64,000 nucleotides of DNA, taken from NCBI GenBank assembly GCA_017795005.1, contig CP051242.1, positions 3,650,119 to 3,714,118 of the forward strand, written 5' to 3'. Made by a program: the position numbers and the translations under genes. Origin of the DNA: Balneolaceae bacterium. Its GTDB lineage: Bacteria > Bacteroidota > Rhodothermia > Balneolales > Balneolaceae. The notes below the pieces were generated by a model. That model saw only the letters and a list, made by a program, of their open reading frames with translations. It did not search any database and had not been told where the DNA came from. The number at the start of each line of letters is the position of its first letter. The first letter of the stretch is position 1. Of the stretch, positions 62,970-64,000 are shown piece after piece.

Positions 62970-63412
62970 AACGTCTACTCCTCTTCACTTTTATTGGAAT
63001 TTTGATGTTCGGATGTAATTCCAATGAAAAAGAAATCCCTTCCGGAAAAATGGAACTCACAGATGGATGGGCACGCCATGGAAAAGCGGGTATGATGAGT
63101 GCCGCCTATTTTAATTTGACTAACAATACAAAAAAAGCTGATACACTGATTTCTATTTCATCCGATGTTACACACATTACTCAGATACACAAATCCTATC
63201 AAACTGAAGATGGGTTAATGGGAATGCAGGAACAGGCTTTTGTCGCTCTGCCGATCGGAAAAACAACCTCTTTTGAACAAGGAGGACTACATGTTATGAT
63301 TATTCAACCTGAACGTGATTTATCAGATGGAGACAGCGTAACTCTTACTCTAAGTTTCTCCTCCATGGATAGTTTGGTAGTTAAACTTCCCGTTAAAACA
63401 CTTTCTAACTAA
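62966..63412 (+). CDS. PCu(A)C-type copper chaperone, lipoprotein
   Basis: A 148-residue lipoprotein (signal MKRLLLFTFIGILMFGC, Cys 17) with the cupredoxin-like PCu(A)C fold. WARHGKAGMMSAAYFNLTNN opens the domain. The copper site HxMx10Mx21HxM appears in the form THITQIHKSYQTEDGLMGMQE, then GGLHVMII, with IHKS in place of the usual HEM. These proteins pass Cu(I) to SCO and on to the CuA site of cytochrome oxidase. It overlaps the SCO gene by 4 bases and is followed by a strong terminator. Confidence 0.93.
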   Translation: MKRLLLFTFIGILMFGCNSNEKEIPSGKMELTDGWARHGKAGMMSAAYFNLTNNTKKADTLISISSDVTHITQIHKSYQTEDGLMGMQEQAFVALPIGKTTSFEQGGLHVMIIQPERDLSDGDSVTLTLSFSSMDSLVVKLPVKTLSN

Positions 63413-63419
63413 AAATTAA

Positions 63420-63450
63420 AAGCCCGAACTTTTCAGGTTCGGGCTTTTTT
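63420..63450 (+). terminator. rho-independent terminator after the SCO/PCu(A)C operon
   Basis: AGCCCGAAC and GTTCGGGCT form a perfect 9-bp GC-rich stem with a 7-base loop, preceded by A residues and followed by six T. It closes the plus-strand operon. Confidence 0.92.
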
Positions 63451-63470
63451 GTCGGTCTGAGTTATTCGGT

Positions 63471-63512
63471 GTACGAATAGAAACACTATATAGAGTGTCC
63501 TATAGTTCGTAC
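63471..63512. repeat. 42-bp dyad-symmetric intergenic element
   Basis: GTACGAA (63471-63477) pairs with TTCGTAC (63506-63512). TAG pairs with CTA after a small bulge, and an inner ACACT/AGTGT stem surrounds ATATAG. It lies between the SCO operon terminator and the 3' end of the minus-strand DUF411 gene. It has no T tract. It could be an operator-like or mRNA-end structure. Confidence 0.6.
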
Positions 63513-63536
63513 GAATGCTTGTCTAAAATGGATTGC

Positions 63537-64000
63537 TTAATGCGAAGCAAAAACAGTTGTTGATCCATCTTTTGCGATCAACAAAACATCATAACTATCC
63601 GGTTCTCTGCCCGGCACTTCCATTCCTGGAGAACCAATAGGCATTCCGGGAACGGTCAACCCAATTGCTTCGGGGCGTTCTTCTAATAATCGCTGAACGT
63701 CTTCAATAGGAACGTGTCCTTCAACTATATATCCATCTACAAAAGCAGTGTGGCATGATGCCAGTTCACTTGTAATTCCATTCTCAGCTTTAATCTCATT
63801 TAAATTAGGAACAGGCTTTTCAATTACAGCGAATTCTTCCTGATTCATTTTGTCTGCCCATTTTGTACAACACATACAGCCTTCGTTCTTATACATGATA
63901 ACTTCCAGTTTACCATCTTCAGTTATCTGCTGAGTTTGTTGAGTGGCTTCTTCTCCGGGGTAAAATAATACTGCTGCAAAAATGGCTGTAAATAGCAGAC
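63537..64000 (-). CDS. DUF411 metal-binding protein, 5'-truncated by the window edge
   Basis: The minus-strand frame is open to the window edge, giving 153 visible residues; translation from ATG 63896 would omit the export signal. Upstream of that Met the frame reads LLFTAIFAAVLFYPGEE, a signal-peptide core, so the start is outside the window. DUF411 landmarks are all present: MYKNEGCMCCTKWADKM (Cys cluster), ASCHTAFVDGYIVEGHVP, RLLEERPEAIGLTVPGMP, GSPGMEVPG and YDVLLIAKDG. The family is found in copper-resistance loci and binds metal through the Cys, His and Met positions. It is convergent with the SCO/PCu(A)C operon. Confidence 0.92.
   Translation of the reverse strand, partial: LLFTAIFAAVLFYPGEEATQQTQQITEDGKLEVIMYKNEGCMCCTKWADKMNQEEFAVIEKPVPNLNEIKAENGITSELASCHTAFVDGYIVEGHVPIEDVQRLLEERPEAIGLTVPGMPIGSPGMEVPGREPDSYDVLLIAKDGSTTVFASH

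Overview
The window looks like a chromosomal segment of a Gram-negative marine-type bacterium of the Balneolota/Rhodothermota/Bacteroidota assemblage, with a Balneola- or Gracilimonas-like member as my best guess. The reasons are AT-rich DNA, several proteins ending in type A sorting domains of the type IX secretion system (YPNPFNP, then YDITGREV-like, then a final LIK/LVK), many lipoproteins with a Cys after a short hydrophobic stretch, scarce Shine-Dalgarno sequences, and -7 promoter elements fitting TAnnTTTG. There are no phage, integrase, transposase or CRISPR genes; this is mostly core and envelope DNA with a few decayed spots.

Layout. 1-3.1 kb: the 3' part of polX, a small secreted NTF2/SnoaL-like protein and an FG-GAP repeat protein. 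3.1-11.7 kb, minus strand: AbrB-type regulator, secreted GH5 glycosidase, AI-2E family permease, DUF4153 membrane protein, orphan MASE1-like histidine kinase, MORN-repeat lipoprotein and cyclophilin lipoprotein. 11.8-15.6 kb: methylmalonyl-CoA epimerase, family 2 glycosyltransferase, Wzi-like barrel and tRNA-Pro(GGG). 15.6-25.4 kb, minus strand: a tight three-gene operon with a 2382-residue repeat protein, a PorV/PorQ-like barrel and a second barrel, divergent from a small secreted protein behind a very AT-rich promoter region. 25.7-31.3 kb: VOC protein, cold shock protein, MscS channel, AlaDH/PNT-like oxidoreductase, a heavily frameshifted OprB-type porin pseudogene and a lipoprotein.

31.5-43.7 kb: ABC ATPase, a giant ABC permease fused to an M1 peptidase domain, a DUF2971 protein, a truncated gene copy followed by a chain of five hairpins, a lipoprotein, a sugar isomerase/Gfo-Idh-MocA pair, an alpha/beta hydrolase, YdeI/OmdA-like and DUF2461 proteins, and an S41 peptidase. 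43.8-51.3 kb: two type IX cargo proteins, a small membrane operon with DUF1328 and a cardiolipin-synthase-like protein, SDR, GroES-like co-chaperone, Tat-exported metallo-beta-lactamase-fold hydrolase and a zinc-ribbon protein. 51.3-57.8 kb: a TamB-TamA-like pair in which the outer-membrane gene seems to lack a canonical start codon. 57.9-64 kb: M14 carboxypeptidase, membrane protein, CDF metal exporter, then a run of metal-associated secreted genes (Cys/His-rich protein, Met/His-rich barrel, SCO, PCu(A)C chaperone, DUF411) that reads like a copper delivery and homeostasis locus.

The most promising less-described unit is the 15.6-25.4 kb operon, which looks like a dedicated export/display module: a giant carboxypeptidase-regulatory-repeat surface protein, a PorV-like carrier and an extra barrel. 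Other items deserving a second look are the five-hairpin element at 37.0-37.2 kb beside a truncated gene copy, the porin pseudogene, the ABC-M1 fusion and the TamA-like gene without a normal start.
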